From Chimaeribacter arupi (GTDB taxonomy: Bacteria > Pseudomonadota > Gammaproteobacteria > Enterobacterales > Enterobacteriaceae), in NCBI RefSeq assembly GCF_002858805.1, contig NZ_PJZI01000015.1:34883-98882 (forward strand): a stretch of 64,000 nt of DNA, written 5' to 3'. The notes below the pieces were generated by a model. The model had not been told where the DNA came from and did no database searches. It saw nothing but the letters and a program-made list of their open reading frames with translations. Position numbers and translations under genes: made by a program. Shown in pieces: positions 63,741 to 64,000 of the stretch. Numbering within the stretch: position 1 is the stretch's first letter; each line of letters opens with the position of its first letter.

Positions 63741-64000
63741 GGAAGTACCTATTTTAGTTCGTGTTGTCCGCCACGGGGCGGAAACAAAACACGTGGTTAA
63801 TAAATCATCAGTCTGCCATCAAGCGTAGCGCATAATGACGCTGACAATTATGATTAACATCATGCAGCCGTCGTTTCTCGCCGCAATGAATAAAAATCGC
63901 TGATGTTGCTCGAAATGTGTTCAGAAACGTACAACAATTACTCAATCCCGGTGAACCGCCTCCGCAGGACACGCCGGTAAGCAGCTAAAAACTGCCCCCG
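63741..64000 (-). promoter_or_regulatory. ackA-pta upstream region with FNR-like dyad
   Basis: ATGATTAACATCAT (63850-63863) keeps the TGAT-N4-ATCA core of the FNR consensus and lies about 110 bp upstream of the ackA ATG. A tentative promoter on the minus strand has GCTTGA, 16 bp, then TATTAA. No gene is seen from 63741 to the end of the window. Confidence 0.45.

Overview
This is a 64-kb piece of an enterobacterial (Enterobacterales) chromosome with GC-rich coding sequence, roughly 60% by eye. From the degenerate left end to pta-ackA the gene order matches the E. coli minute-52 backbone: argW, yfdC, mlaA, fadL, yfcZ, fadIJ, sixA, smrB, prmB, aroC, mepA, yfcA, epmC, yfcL, mnmC, fabB, flk, pdxB, usg, truA, dedA, accD, folC, dedD, cvpA, purF, ubiX, his transport, yfcH, yfcG, yfcD, pta, ackA. 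The composition and the separate ccmH and ccmI genes would suit a Serratia-like or other Yersiniaceae genome, but the genus is an inference.

Layout. Positions 1-4450 are the eroded end of a prophage integrated at tRNA-Arg(CCU). It holds a mosaic P22/Sf6-type tailspike, an AT-rich gene joining an alpha/beta-hydrolase-like domain to TPR repeats, and an integrase collapsed by an internal deletion. Positions 4447-13800 hold argW, yfdC, a complete cytochrome c maturation operon (ccmABCDEFGHI) and mlaA. Positions 13800-19500 are the fatty-acid block: fadL, yfcZ and fadIJ. Positions 19500-29450 carry sixA through fabB. Positions 29450-41000 are accessory relative to E. coli, apart from flk: a bglGFB beta-glucoside operon with two antiterminator targets, an anion-transporter-like gene, a MocR regulator with an EamA transporter, and a second EamA transporter with an AraC regulator. 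Positions 41000-51100 are the pdxB-to-ubiX housekeeping run. Positions 51100-54410 are the histidine/basic amino acid ABC transporter. Positions 54430-57400 are a divergent pepT and dppA-like pair. Positions 57400-64000 are yfcH, yfcG, yfcD, pta and ackA.

How the genes work together. Fatty-acid handling is concentrated here: FadL uptake, FadIJ oxidation, FabB elongation, AccD malonyl-CoA supply and MlaA lipid trafficking. FadR-type operators are visible at fadL, fadI and fabB, with a FabR palindrome at fabB. The ccm operon matures c-type cytochromes, and Pta-AckA makes acetate and ATP with an FNR-like dyad upstream. The histidine transporter has an apparent sigma-54 promoter and NtrC-like sites, which points to nitrogen control. 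The cvpA-purF operon has a clear PurR box.

The best candidates for something undescribed are the hydrolase-TPR gene beside the tailspike, the Tat-like leader in frame with that tailspike, the structured fadJ-sixA intergenic region, and the 20-bp tandem repeats between the MocR and EamA genes. All assignments come from reading the sequence and from remembered family features; no database search was run.
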